A stretch of DNA of 64,000 nt. Source: Lutjanus erythropterus. Lineage: Eukaryota; Chordata; Actinopteri; Lutjaniformes; Lutjanidae. The DNA lies in NCBI GenBank assembly GCA_020091685.1, contig CM034593.1:46721388-46785387 (forward strand), written 5' to 3'. Positions 1-10,238 of this stretch are shown piece after piece. Every line of letters begins with the position of its first letter. The first letter of the stretch is position 1. A program made the translations under genes and the position numbers. Under the pieces are notes generated by a model. That model saw nothing but the letters and a program-made list of their open reading frames with translations, made no database searches and was not told the origin of the DNA.

Positions 1-600
1 TTTGGTCAATAATGTTTCTTAATTTCACAAGGCCACATTTTATTTCATAATATCACTTTTTTATTAAGAATGTCATTTTTATGTTGTAATTTCAGTTTTT
101 ATTTGATAATGTCTTTTTTATTTTGTGTCACTTTGTCACTTTAAATGTCATAGTGTTACATTTTATTTCATAATTTCAAAAGGTCACTTTTTTCACATTT
201 CATTCCCAAGTGGCACTTTTTTTTTGTTCACAGGGGTCAGTTTATTTTCAGAACTTTTTATTTGACAGTAGTATTGTCCCCGCCTTCTCTTCTTTCAGCC
301 AATCACATTTCTCCTGCCTCTGTTAGCGAGCACAACAACAACGTCAGAGTCAAATCAGGAGTCTAGCTGCTGCTGTAAATAAATAAGTACACTAATACAG
401 AAACAAACATCATCCTTTTATTTATTTAACTCAACAAGACTGCACACGTTTTCTACCTGGCTGGCTAACGAGTCGGTGGGGCCTTGAGCTTCTTTGATTA
501 TTCAGCATCAAATTGAAAAAAATCACAAATAGCTGGTTCATTTTTGTATTTTAAGTTATTTATTTCATAATGTCTTTTTTTTTTATTTATGTAATGCTGG
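1..600. repeat. Degenerate A/T-rich repeat, TTTCATAATGTC-like units
   Basis: The first 260 bases repeat loose versions of a unit built from TTTCATAAT and GTCACTTTT. The same motif returns at about 560-580. The 270-540 stretch between is less simple and carries a few CpGs and an AGCCAATCA box, but no open frame I can support. I take this as an interspersed fish repeat or degenerate minisatellite; its class is unknown. Confidence 0.5.
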
Positions 601-1098
601 ACGAATGAAATAGAGAATATTGTGTGTTTGTGTGTCATCTCTGCTGATGTTCAGTCTTGGATGTGGTATCTGAGGATTTCTGTTAGAGAGAGAATTCCAC
701 TTGTGTCTGGTTTAGTTTTGACTTGTATCACAAAGTGTCAGTGTGCTGTAAAAGCAGCCCAGCAGTGGAAAAAAAAGAGATGTTCAACACACACTGATCC
801 ATGGAAATAACTGTTAAACCGAGGTCTCTGTGCACATGACCTTTCTGAGAGTTTACATGGCACACAGTTGAGAGGGGGATTGTTTTTGTCCACTGTGGAT
901 TCGACTGGCAACACTTCACTGTCAGCTGAATGAGAGTGAGAGACACTAGAAAATTAAACACAACAGTATTCTGTAAATCCAAACAAGTTGAATAATGTCA
1001 GTCCCACTGGCTGATATGTTCACTAAGAAACAGAATTTTGTGGGTTTTCTTTTTCATTTGAATCCTGGATTAGATGACTTGATATGATGGATATTCAT

Positions 1099-1102
<4 letters not shown>
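601..1102. other. Unannotated A/T-rich DNA
   Basis: Nothing recognised on either strand. The short frames at 622-810 (+) and 728-982 (-) overlap each other antiparallel and resemble no family I know. Confidence 0.5.

Positions 1103-1134
<32 letters not shown>
1103..1134 (+). repeat. (GT)16 microsatellite
   Basis: Uninterrupted GT dinucleotides read directly from the sequence. Confidence 0.97.
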
Positions 1135-1135
<1 letters not shown>

Positions 1136-1258
1136 AGGTCTTGTTCCATCTCTGTGTTTTTCATAATTTAGCAGTGTGGGTCCCCATGCCAGTGACCTGA
1201 CAATGAATAAGACATGGCTGCCAGGACCTCTCCCTCCTTCATCCGCCCCTCCTCCCTG

Positions 1259-1291
1259 CCTGTCTCTGTCTGTCTCTGTCTGTCTCTGTCT
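1259..1291 (+). repeat. Short tandem repeat, 10-bp unit TGTCTCTGTC x3
   Basis: Three exact copies of TGTCTCTGTC in a row, in a pyrimidine-rich stretch. The overlapping frames here (1176-1424 and 1214-1468) are products of this low complexity. Confidence 0.95.
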
Positions 1292-1984
1292 GGATATATT
1301 CTCTCAGTACAAACCAACATGTCTCGTTTCTCTCACATCTACTCTGTGGTCTCACCTTCTTCATTTCTGTCCGTCCTTCAGCATCTTCAGATTTTACAAA
1401 ACTGCTTCAAAGTCAGAGTGGTGAACATCTCAAAATCAAAGTTTTCCCACAACTTTGTATGTATGTAAACTGTATAACATCCAAGGTAAGTAGTTCTATT
1501 AAGAGTACAGTTAATTCTAATTTTGTATTTTCAGACAGTTTTAGTTTTTAATTAAAACTTAGAATTTTAACACTTTTTTTAAAGCAGACATTTTGAGATT
1601 CAATGTTTTAAATCCATTTTATCTTTGTAAAGGGACAGATAACTGAAAATGCTAACAACCAATTAATCATTAATAATCAATAAGGTATAAAACTAAATTT
1701 AAAAAAATACTTTTTTCTCTTTTTTCTTATTTTAACTTTAATTTTAAGTGTCTTTATTCAATGAATGGTTGCGCCAGACAGCAATGTCAAATGAGGAGCA
1801 ACAAATAAATGTTTATTCAGTTAATCAATGTTTAAGCATTAACTTGCTCTACAATCTGGTTCAGCCAGCAGATATCTGACTTATTTTACTTCTTTATCTA
1901 AGAAAGTTAACTAACTCAGTCAGTCAGGCAGCCATCTATTGTGAAAGTAATGCGATTACAGTTTCAAACTGTTTCAAGAACTTT
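1292..1984. other. Unannotated A/T-rich DNA
   Basis: No repeat or coding signal recognised. A short AATTAATCATTAATAATCAAT stretch near 1658 is of the kind found in the hAT-like repeats later in the window. Confidence 0.4.
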
Positions 1985-2221
1985 CAATCCCTGAAAACAT
2001 GACATTAAAAGTGTTTTCAAGGATTTACAGCACCTGGACGAACCCTGCAATTTATACAAAAGTTGGGTACTTAGTAGTCCACAACTCTGGGACCTCTTGA
2101 GCTCTGTGAAAATGAATATTTTGGTCAGGATGAGTGTGAATAAGGTCTGTTGGGTTGTTAAAATAAAAATGGAGACATTTATTAAAAGTAGAGGTTCTAT
2201 TATATTTCTTATTCTTTTGGG

Positions 2222-2222
<1 letters not shown>
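1985..2222 (+). repeat. Interspersed repeat family R1, copy A
   Basis: It shares an ordered set of words with 9785-9965 and 18310-18830: AATTTATA-AAAGT, then CTCTGTGA-AA, then CTGTTGGGTTGTTAAA (identical in copies A and B), then an A-rich block and AGAGGTTCTA. The same order in three places supports a dispersed repeat rather than chance. No coding capacity or termini are seen, and the class is unknown. Confidence 0.6.

Positions 2223-2282
<60 letters not shown>
2223..2282 (+). repeat. (GT)30 microsatellite
   Basis: Sixty bases of pure GT. It abuts the 3' end of the minus-strand LINE, so on that strand it reads as a (CA)n tail; it may have grown from the simple repeat at the LINE's end. Confidence 0.97.
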
Positions 2283-2284
<2 letters not shown>

Positions 2285-2739
2285 CAGGGGACTCAGCTTT
2301 CTTTATTGTATATATAGTTATATATAGTTTATTTTGCACAATTAAAACACACAAAAAAGGCAAGAAAAAAAGAGATACAGTGCAGGGAGAGGCAAAAAAC
2401 TCAGAGGGCTTATTTGAAGCCTCCACCTAATAAATTTTCACAAAGTTGTTCAGAACTCAAAAGTACAGAAAAATACAGAAGAGTACATAAAATAATACAA
2501 GTGTTAGCAAACTACTAGTAACAAAATATGTTTGATTGCAACAACAAAAAACAACAATAACAGAATCCATTTAAGAGTAGAAAATGTTAGTATGTGATGT
2601 GTAAGACGATGTTAAAGTGTTTGATGTGTATGTGACGGGAAAAATAGTTTAGACTGTGTTGACCCACAATGAATAAAACAAATTTAAGCATGGACAGTAA
2701 TAACATGAGGAAAAGCCATTACAAAACAGCAGTTAAATG

Positions 2740-4490
2740 TTTTTTTCAGGCATCTTTTGTAACAGTTTATAGAGATAGAGTTTTTTGCTAGGTTGAAAAA
2801 ATCATTCCATAGTTTAGTTCCCCTAAATCTTACTGAAATTGAAATTACTGAAATTACTGAAAATTGACCTCTACAGGAAGAAGTTTAGGAAGATGAAGAG
2901 CTGATGATTTACAAGTTAAGTATGAATGTAACTGTGACTTAGCTGTAAAATAAGTCGTGAACTGCTCAGGAATATTCCCTTTTATTTGTAAATAAAAACA
3001 CATTTGAAAAATTTTAATATCATAAATAGTGAGAATCTGAAGTCTCTGAAATAACGGGGCAGATGAAGCGTGCGACTGTGATCGGGTTGCAATCCTAACA
3101 AATCGTTTCTGGAGTAGTCAGAAAAGTAGTCGCCCAAACTATATTACAATATGAAAGATAGGGATAAATCAACAAGATGACTGACCCTCATTATTATACC
3201 AAGAGATTTATAGATTTTTTTTTTTACTAACCCAGTCAGTTTTGGATATATCTTTAGAATATGTTTTTTTTTGCAGCTGAAAATAATAAAGTTTCTTATA
3301 TTCTGAGATTCTGAGCCAGCATCAACATCCTTCATCAGTGAATCAAAATCTGAATGAGAGAGAACAAGGGTTGTGTCTTTTTTGCAGATCTAACTGAATG
3401 ATTTATAAACACTGTGGGTGAGAGGAGTAGGATTTGAGACATATTTTCTATAGAATTTATTTATTTTTCCTCAACAGCTTCAATAAATCAACTGTAAACC
3501 AAGGCTTATTGAAGTCTGGACTGTATTTCTTGGTAGAACTACCAGTTGGAAAACATTCATTGAAACTAAAGCTCATAACCTTTGTAAACTTTAAATATGC
3601 AAAATCAGCATTATTTTCTTCATATATATCATTCAAGGAAATACTGACAAGCATATCTTTAAATGTAGAAATATTTGACTTGCTCATTATTCTTTTGGGC
3701 ATTATTTTCCTGGTATATTTTGCTCTATTAGCCTTGATTAAAGAGTGCTGGAATATGGGAAAATTATCTGACAAATGCAAAACCCCAGATTTCACCCCTT
3801 TGCTCAGAGAGTTAGTTGAGATGTTATCAGTCAAAGTTGTTGAATTTCCGTAAACTCGTGTGGACTTGTGAATAAGAGGGAAAAAGTAACTAGAATAAAG
3901 AATATTAAGAAAATCCCCACCAAGGGTCTGTGATGTATGTTTAAAGAGGTTTATGTTGAAGTTTTCTTTCCTTATTTATCAGATCAAAAGAACCTGACAA
4001 ACTGTCATTAAAATCTTTGATGACAGACTCAGGTGGGCAATAAATAACACCAATAATAATAATATTATTCTTACCACAAGAGACACCAGAGAGCTCTACA
4101 AACACTGATTCCACCTAAACCTTATCAGATTTCAGAGAGAGATCAGTCCTGATTCTAAATTCATAATCATCATGAATAAACAGAGACACTCCACCTCCAC
4201 ATCTGTTCTCCCTGACAGTGTGAACCACACTGTAATACATGTTTTTCTAAATGCTTCTGTAAGCCATGTTTCTGATTAAGCAATAACAGAAAAATCATGT
4301 TTGAATGAAGATAAATAATGTGTGAATTAGTCATAGTTGCTGGAAATACTTCTTATATTCAAATGAAATGTAAAGAATTTATCAGGTAAATCATTCAACT
4401 GAGGTTCATTATAATAACTACAAAGGTTAGAAACATCAAATGATGGAAAAAATTGTTGGTCTGGGTCAAAATCTAAATCAGATGTGTTGT
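2740..4490 (-). pseudogene. LINE ORF2 pseudogene: AP-type endonuclease and RT C-terminal remnant
   Basis: The replication enzyme of the element, internally deleted. The endonuclease part reads FFTFHLNIRSISSNYD, then SETW (4275-4264), GGGVSLFIHDDYEF, IIIIGVIYCPPES, NFNINLF and STRVYGNS. The normally acidic GDFN motif reads ENFN (about 3966-3955) and the SDH motif reads SDN, so two catalytic positions are lost as well as the frame. The linker ends with NKPWFTVDLLKLLRK (about 3480-3435). The reverse transcriptase finger and palm motifs, including FADD/YADD, are absent. The C-terminal thumb and tail reappear at 3330-2740 (RVSHLVDLSL; HLPRYF-like; GTKLWNDFF). Jockey/L2/Daphne-like is my best placement; the exact clade is not settled. 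Confidence 0.8.
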
Positions 4491-4559
4491 GAACTATAAT
4501 ATTGGTTGAGGGATAATGTGCTGTAGTAAGATTGAGTAATCAAAGTGCTGTATACATGC

Positions 4560-5290
4560 CTAATGAGCCAAACTCTGAGTATTGGCCTTCCTTTGTTGAG
4601 CAGGTGGATGTACAATAACAAATATGCAATATCACCTCTCTCACGAGCTGCTTTCATTGCAGCAAGTAATTCTTTCCTTTTTTGCCGGACAGCTTCAGGA
4701 AAGTCCTCATTAATGAAGATGTCAGAGCCCTTCAAGTTTTTTGCTTTACCCAAGACACCAAGTTTGTCCTTCATCCACAGAACTCCAACCACAATTGGTC
4801 GAGGCTTTCCTGATGACGACATCGGCTTCCCAGCCCGACGAGCCCAGTCCAACTCTATTTTCAGATGATCCAGTTGTAGTTTCTCACTTTTTGTTCAGAT
4901 TCAGACACCTTTTCTCTCCCAGACTCTGCGATGACATCCACAGCAATATTATGGCATCTTGACTGGCCCCCTCAGATATTCTGTTTTGTCTGACACTGAG
5001 ATCAAGCTTTTACAAACTGTGTCCAAATCAGTCCTGGTATCACTACCATTCTTGGTCCAAGTTTTACATGACACTTTAAAATCATCATATTCACCGAGAC
5101 GCACCTTGAAATCATAGACCTGTTTTGACAGATCATCACTCCTCTTGTTTGTAGAGTCAACTATGATCTGCACACAAGTTTACTGCTCAAGCAAAGTTCT
5201 GTAGAAATCTTTTTGCCGGTCCAACATTTCGTGCACTTGAGCCATGGTGACACACTCCTCAGTGATGTTGTTTGAGGCTTTAGGAGGCAT
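4560..5290 (-). pseudogene. LINE ORF1 pseudogene, L1 ORF1p-like (Transposase_22)
   Basis: An RNA-binding chaperone of non-LTR retrotransposons, broken here. The start is taken at the ATG at 5290-5288, reading MPPKASNNITEE. A leucine- and acid-rich coiled-coil part follows (VDSTNKRSDDLSKQV; DKTEYL), then the C-terminal domain (PRPIVVGVL; KNLKGSDIFINEDFPEAV; RQKRKELLAAMKAARERGD), then VIVHPP in another frame just before a stop at 4562-4560. An in-frame TAA lies at 5182-5180. The stretch at 4860-4975, joining coiled coil and C-terminal domain, has lost its frame, and another shift falls near 4610. The conserved order and spacing make the family call strong. Confidence 0.85.
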
Positions 5291-5515
5291 GGTTGGTCAT
5301 CAGAGTTCAGCAGAATAGATCCAAAATAGAGCCAAAACCACCAAAGATACTAGCAATGTCCACAATTTTTCACTGCTGAGTTGGTTTTAAGTCTCTTGAT
5401 TCAAACAGCAGCAGATTTTTTGAGTTTTATGCAGGATTCATCAGATTTTTGTTAGATAGAGAATCAACCACAGGTTCAGAGAAACACAGCAGCAGCCATC
5501 TTGAATCCAAATCTA

Positions 5516-7267
5516 CCATACTGTTTTAGATGACACAAAGCTTACAATAATACTTATGATTTGCTGCATAACTGGACTAAAAATGTGTTTTTTTCCCCTA
5601 AATAAAGGATTAACCATTCTCTTTACTCACAGCTGACACATCATCACATGTTCCAGTAGTGACAATTTAAGATGAATTTGGACCGATCTCAAAGTTGCTC
5701 ATCACCAAGTTCGTGACTTGGGTTCTGAAACGTTTTATGGAAAAACAACCAAAAAAGTTTTCTTTTATTGCAGGCTATGGGTGTAGGGACATTCCCTAAA
5801 ATTACACCCTGATTGTTTTAGACTTCTGAGTACATTTACTTCAAAATGGTGATACCTATGTCCTCACTATCCAGATATGAGACAGAGGGACACAGACAGA
5901 CTTCCTGATCAAAAGTGTAGGGGTGTGGCTAAAATCAGTCTCAGCCCATGGACTCTGTTTCGGTAGTGACACGAAAGGGCCACTTTTTACATTAAATTTC
6001 TTGATTTACAAAGAAAATACCAATTTTTTTCCAACTTAATTTCAAAATCATTTAAAAGATCATTTTAAAAACAGTGATGGGAAAAATCAATTTAGTTTGC
6101 TTAGGCTTTAGTTTGCTTAGGAAAATATGTTTTTAGTCTTCTCCTGACCAGCTCTGGCAAGAATTTGATCTGATTGGTTAGAGTTTCCCATGATTTAACA
6201 GACAGATGGTTCATCCAGTCACCTGCCAAGTGATTTTGAAAGTACCAGCTTCAGTACAAGTACAGTTTCTAAGGATGACCTCCAGACACTTCCTGGTGTG
6301 TCAGGGTTCCATGTCCCATGTGAAGCTATAAGCCAATTTATTTTCAAATTATTTTCAAACAAGTTACATCACTTTTTTCCCTTTTTTTTAAAAAAAACCA
6401 CTCAAACCATAAACCTATGCAAGTAGATTTGGTGTCTAAACCTTTCTAAACGGCAACAGTTTCACAGTGTCAATCACATGTTTAACATCATGTGACTAAT
6501 GTATTAAAGGTCCAGTACGTCTGTTACTGGTAGTCACTGGCGACCAACCTAATCTGTGGTTTAAGTAAATCCATACATAGTGTTTTCCCACAGAAGCTGC
6601 TCAGCTAGCCCTCGTCTGCCATCACCACACTGCATGTCAGTCTAGTTGTGCAGCAGATTAGCAGTTTGTCCTGGACACCTCTGTTGCCATCAAACATCCA
6701 GGTTGTTTGTCGCTCCACGGAGGAGAATCATCGAGCTCCGCTGCTAACGAACAGCTGCTTCCCTGCTTTATTAAAGGAAACAGGGAGAATCACTCACTGA
6801 TTTATCAGCACAGATTAATGTGAAGACCTGAACCAGAGTGTGGCCAACAGCAGCAGAAATCAATGGATTCCCTCCGTCATGGTTTGTTGACCATATCACT
6901 GATGATTAAATGTTATCTCTGACAAATAATCTCCACTAAATATTCTTCGGTGCACACTGACATACACAGGTTTGATTCCTGGCCATTGTTTGGCTGATTG
7001 GTCTTACCTCTTCACCTTCCTGTCTGCACTCTCCGTATCAGAGTATTTAGTATTCATGCAGTCCCATCTGCTCGATGTGTGAAACAGACAGCAGCTGGAT
7101 CCAGGACCAACCTCAGAATCATTATTGATTTTACTAACACACACCATTTCACTCAAGGTCAGCTTTTATTTGTTTAGCACAGAGAAACATGAGAAATGAA
7201 CAAGGAAGCTTCCAGCAATCAGTGTCATTTCAATTATTGCTTTGTTGCACTATGAGACAGAGTCACT
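5516..7267. other. Mostly unannotated DNA with possible repeat fragments
   Basis: No coding exon recognised. The 5640-6000 stretch and the AAAGGTCCAGTACGTCTG phrase at about 6507 look like pieces of dispersed fish repeats, but I cannot define their ends. The segment at 6590-6880 is richer in G+C and contains scattered CpGs. Confidence 0.35.
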
Positions 7268-8100
7268 TAAAGGCTAACTTTTATATTTTTCAACCATGTT
7301 TTTGTGTCTAAGTGACTAATGGGGGCTACAATTTTTGAAATTGGTCCAGTATTGATGGAGAGTGCTGCAGCCGGCAGAGCTGAAGGTAAGCTGAAACGTA
7401 ATCCCCCCAAGATAGCTGTGCACCGTCGAAGTCCATCCACTAAAAGCGTTTTTGCCACTGACAAGCGAAGTTTGTTATTTTAAGTGTCGGACAACATTAT
7501 GGAAAAGATCCATACAGAGTCAGACCTTCCTGTTCAAGAGTAAAATACATTTTATTTAACCAGAAACCAAACAGCTGTTTCATTGAACTCACCGAATTAA
7601 CCAGACTCCTTTTGCAAAACTCTCATTTTTATTAAATCACAAAAGAAATAAAATAAAACTCAACAGAAACATTTTGATTTGTATTTCCGCTGTTCCAACA
7701 ATCACCAGCTCTGGTTTGATTGAAAAACAAACTCTTAATTCATGGAGTTAGATGTAAAAATATTGAGAGAGGAATGAAGGGGAACTGGCGCATGTGGTCG
7801 GTTTAAGGTTTTTAATTAAGGTTTTTTTCCCACCAAATCAGAGATGGTGATTGCTGGAGGAGTGGAAAGACAAATCAAGACGGTTTAGGTGAGTTTCTGT
7901 TTCAATAAATATATGGGTGGTGATTTTAAAATGATAGTTTTGTAAAGGGAGTCTGGATAGTTTGAATAACAAAATAACAATCTGAGCCTGTCAGTGGCAA
8001 AAACAACCACTCTTAGTGGACATACTTTGTACTTTTTTGTCAACATTAATCACTTTTACACAAAAACATGGAAAAATAAGGTCCATGTTGAAGAATACCA
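7268..8100. mobile_element. Long fold-back (palindromic) non-autonomous DNA element, ~830 bp
   Basis: The two halves are inverted copies. CACTAAAAGCGTTTTTGCCA (7439-7458) pairs with TGGCAAAAACAACCACTCTTAGTG at about 7996-8019. CCAGACTCCTTTTGC (about 7602) pairs with its complement at about 7938. CAATCACCAGCTCTGGTTTG (about 7698) pairs with a complement at about 7835-7858. The outer arms, with ACACAAAAACATGG, pair between about 7290 and 8065. The unpaired centre lies at about 7725-7825. No open frame of note is present. Arms that reach almost to the centre are typical of fold-back MITEs. The family and exact ends are not known; no clear target duplication was seen. Confidence 0.75.
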
Positions 8101-8240
8101 GCTACCCTGTAAGGGCACTGTTTATTGATTTCTTTTTCTTGCAGCGAGGTCTGTGTTTTCATGGCACCTTGTCACAGGTTGCATATGACTATGAGGTTTT
8201 ATAGTGTTTAAAGCTCTGAAGTTTTAACAAAAACTGCCTT

Positions 8241-8372
8241 TTCTAGCTGACAGAGCTAGCAAAGCACATGGGGGCACCCAAACGAGTGCCCTTACTAGCC
8301 ATGAAGACTAGCAAGACACATGATATGCAACACAAGTGACTTTGCTAGCTGTGAGAGCTAGCTGTGCATAAC
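8241..8372 (+). repeat. CTAG-rich tandem repeat, ~50-bp unit, 3 copies
   Basis: Units begin at about 8241, 8292 and 8341. Each starts TT-nCTAGC and then an inverted CTAGC about 10 bases on, followed by an A/C-rich spacer containing CACATG or GTGCAT. The third unit has the perfect inverted pair GCTAGCT/AGCTAGC. CTAG occurs eight times between 8240 and 8416. Confidence 0.75.
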
Positions 8373-8373
8373 A

Positions 8374-8416
8374 GCCAGCAGTCTAGCCTGCCCTTTAGCA
8401 GGACTAGACTGCTGGC
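8374..8416. repeat. Strong hairpin, ~18-bp stem
   Basis: GCCAGCAGTCTAG-CCTGC on the left pairs with GCAGG-ACTAGACTGCTGGC on the right around a 5-6 base loop (CCTTTA), with a single bulged base. It abuts the CTAG tandem repeat and is probably the terminal part of the same structure. Confidence 0.85.
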
Positions 8417-8479
8417 TTGCAGACCTCAGTCCACCAAATGGCCTGGGCACAGAAGACACTGTGGCACGTAACACCATAC

Positions 8480-8790
8480 AACAATCAGAATCTGGTTTAT
8501 CACCAAGTTGATTTACACATACGAGGAATTTGTTGTGGTGTTGTGGTGGATATGAATAAACATAGTAAGCAGAGAAAAATAAAAAAAGATAAAAAGCTGG
8601 TATTACAGGACACGGTACTTAAGTAGAAAACAGGTACTGAGCATAAAATATGAACCAATATTACAAAAATATCAACAATATGTTTGAATGAACGAGCTCT
8701 ACAGTTTTGTGCAGGAACAGTATTATGTATGAGAGTATTAGAAATGTGCGTGGTGGCATGTTTGCGCATGTGTGTGAATAAAAATCTTCT
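8480..8790 (-). mobile_element. LINE 3'-tail fragment, minus orientation
   Basis: AATCAGAATCTGGTTTAT, ACCAAGTTGATTTACACATAC and GAGGAATTTGTTGTGG in this order match my memory of a very common fish LINE tail read backwards (normally ...TTTATTGCCAAGTA...ACATACAAGGAATTTG). An A-rich stretch follows. The frames at 8417-8626 and 8500-8769 lie inside it and are not genes. Confidence 0.7.
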
Positions 8791-9149
8791 TTTCTAATGT
8801 CCTAATGTCTCAGCCTCTCACACTTATCTTGTGACCATAGTGTCAGTAAACACCACTCTGAGGTTTCAAATGAACGTAGTCCAAGTTGATGTACAAAGAT
8901 GTGAGTGAACAAACAAATCTGTGATCCAACAGTCAACCAAAACAAGGAGGAAAATAACACTGTGATGAAATTACAAAGGCCAAAATGATCTTTTTACATT
9001 ATATTGTCATTTTATCCTCAGTGCATTTTTCAAGGTGTATGAGTTGTTCCCCCTCTGGTCTCTAGGCATGTGAGTGGTCAGTGTTCCACTGACAGCCGAG
9101 CCCAAGACCCTTTAAAACACTGAAGTCACACAATAACACAAACAAACTA

Positions 9150-9445
9150 ACACATCGAGTCAGTGGTAGACCAGCAACTCCTGTGTTTTGTAAGGTAAAA
9201 TGACTGATCTGGAGTTGGGTTGAGGAAGAAAGAAAGTGATGCTTGGTTGATATGACCGGCACAAGGCTGACTGACAGCAAGGTGAAGTGGTGAAAATATT
9301 CTAAATATAGCATACACTTCATTAACCAGTACTGCTGCTGCTTCTCCAAACTCGTGGCATGTGGACCACCCTCTACTGTCGGCAACACACTGACTGTGGA
9401 TAAGTACCTCATACAACCACACAAAATTCTGAACTATCCCTTTAA
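9150..9445 (-). mobile_element. MITE fragment with AAAGGGATAGTTC end
   Basis: On the minus strand it begins TTAAAGGGATAGTTCAGAA (9446-9428) and runs on through TGTATGAGGTACTTATCCACAG, AGTAGAGGGTGG and GTTTGGAGAAGCAGCAG. These match a common percomorph MITE that I recall, different inside from the fold-back elements at 21.1 and 51.8 kb but with the same terminal motif. The far end is not defined. Confidence 0.65.
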
Positions 9446-9784
9446 TGACTGAAACAAGCCAAGGCACAGCCTTCTGTCAGCAGAGGAAAACAAAGACCAC
9501 GCTTCAGCATCTAAACTGACCAATGATAACACATGCTCATACAACCTGTTCAGGTGCTTCAGCTGAGCTAGCCAATTAGCTTTTTAGCATTCAGGGTACT
9601 GACCAATCGTCAGTCAGATTGACCGTTGCAGTCAGAGTAGTGTTTTAACTTCTCAACAACGTGCTTATGTGTGCCACTGATGATTCTTTTCATTACTGAT
9701 GAATCTGTCAGTTATTGTTCCAACCTGGGGCCGCAAGGTTTTGTCTGCTCCAAGGCTGTCAAAATAAGATTTGCATGTTAACTA
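9446..9784. other. Unannotated DNA
   Basis: No repeat or coding signal recognised. Confidence 0.4.
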
Positions 9785-9965
9785 AATTCACAATTTATAT
9801 AAAAGTCTTTATACAAAACAATACTTAAAGATTTTTTTTGTCCTCACTCTGTGACAATGAATCATTATGAGAGTGCATAAGCTATTCTGTTGGGTTGTTA
9901 AAGGAAAAAAAATTAAGATTATACTAAAAAAGAAACATTTCCTGAGGGTAAAGGCTCTAAGAATG
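9785..9965 (+). repeat. Interspersed repeat family R1, copy B
   Basis: It has the same word order as 1985-2222 and 18310-18830: ACAATTTATATAAAAGTCT, TATACAAAACA, CTCTGTGACAATGA, CTGTTGGGTTGTTAAA, then GAGGGTAAAGGCTCTAAG, which copy C has as AAGGTAAGGGTTCTAAG. Confidence 0.65.
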
Positions 9966-10198
9966 GAAACAATTATAAGTTATTATAAGAGTCCAAGGTG
10001 AAATCTTTACATGACTTGATTTGTTCAATATCCAAAACCCAAATATCCAGTGTGCTTCCACACATCACTCTTTGCTTGAAATTAAACTTATTTGAGTTTT
10101 CCCAGTTTGTTTGTTTAATATTGAATCAGTTATGGTGCTCAAGGGCGTAGAATTAAATAGGGGTGGTAGGAATATAACAATAATTTTGATTAAAAGAC

Positions 10199-10238
10199 TA
10201 TACATATATATGTATATATATATATATATATACATATA
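10199..10238. repeat. (TA)n microsatellite with TACATA ends
   Basis: Alternating TA with a few C and G interruptions. The tract is itself nearly palindromic, with TATACATATATATGTATA at its left end. Confidence 0.9.

Larger units (their letters stand above)
2283..5515 (-). mobile_element. Decayed LINE retrotransposon, L1-like ORF1 plus Jockey/L2-type ORF2
   Basis: Read on the minus strand this is one element in the right order. A 5' UTR contains CAAGATGGCTGC (about 5490). ORF1 follows at 5290-4560, ORF2 starts about 70 bp after it, and a 3' UTR ends in TTGTGCAAAATAAAC and then (CA)n. ORF1 resembles the L1 ORF1p/Transposase_22 family. ORF2 starts with an endonuclease of the Jockey/L2 kind. About 1.2 kb encoding the fingers and palm of the reverse transcriptase is missing near 3330-3430, and both frames hold stops and shifts. 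The copy is dead. The 5' boundary (5505-5525) is estimated because I could not find a target duplication. Confidence 0.85.

Noticed and set aside
2052..2430. Frames reading poly-(CV) or poly-(HT)
   Set aside because: Translations of the (GT)30 array; the same applies at 48146-48683, 48752-48952, 50442-50717, 54361-54612 and 57669-57971.
8374..8416. microRNA precursor
   Set aside because: The stem is too short (about 18 bp) for a typical ~70-nt precursor, and it abuts a tandem repeat of the same words.
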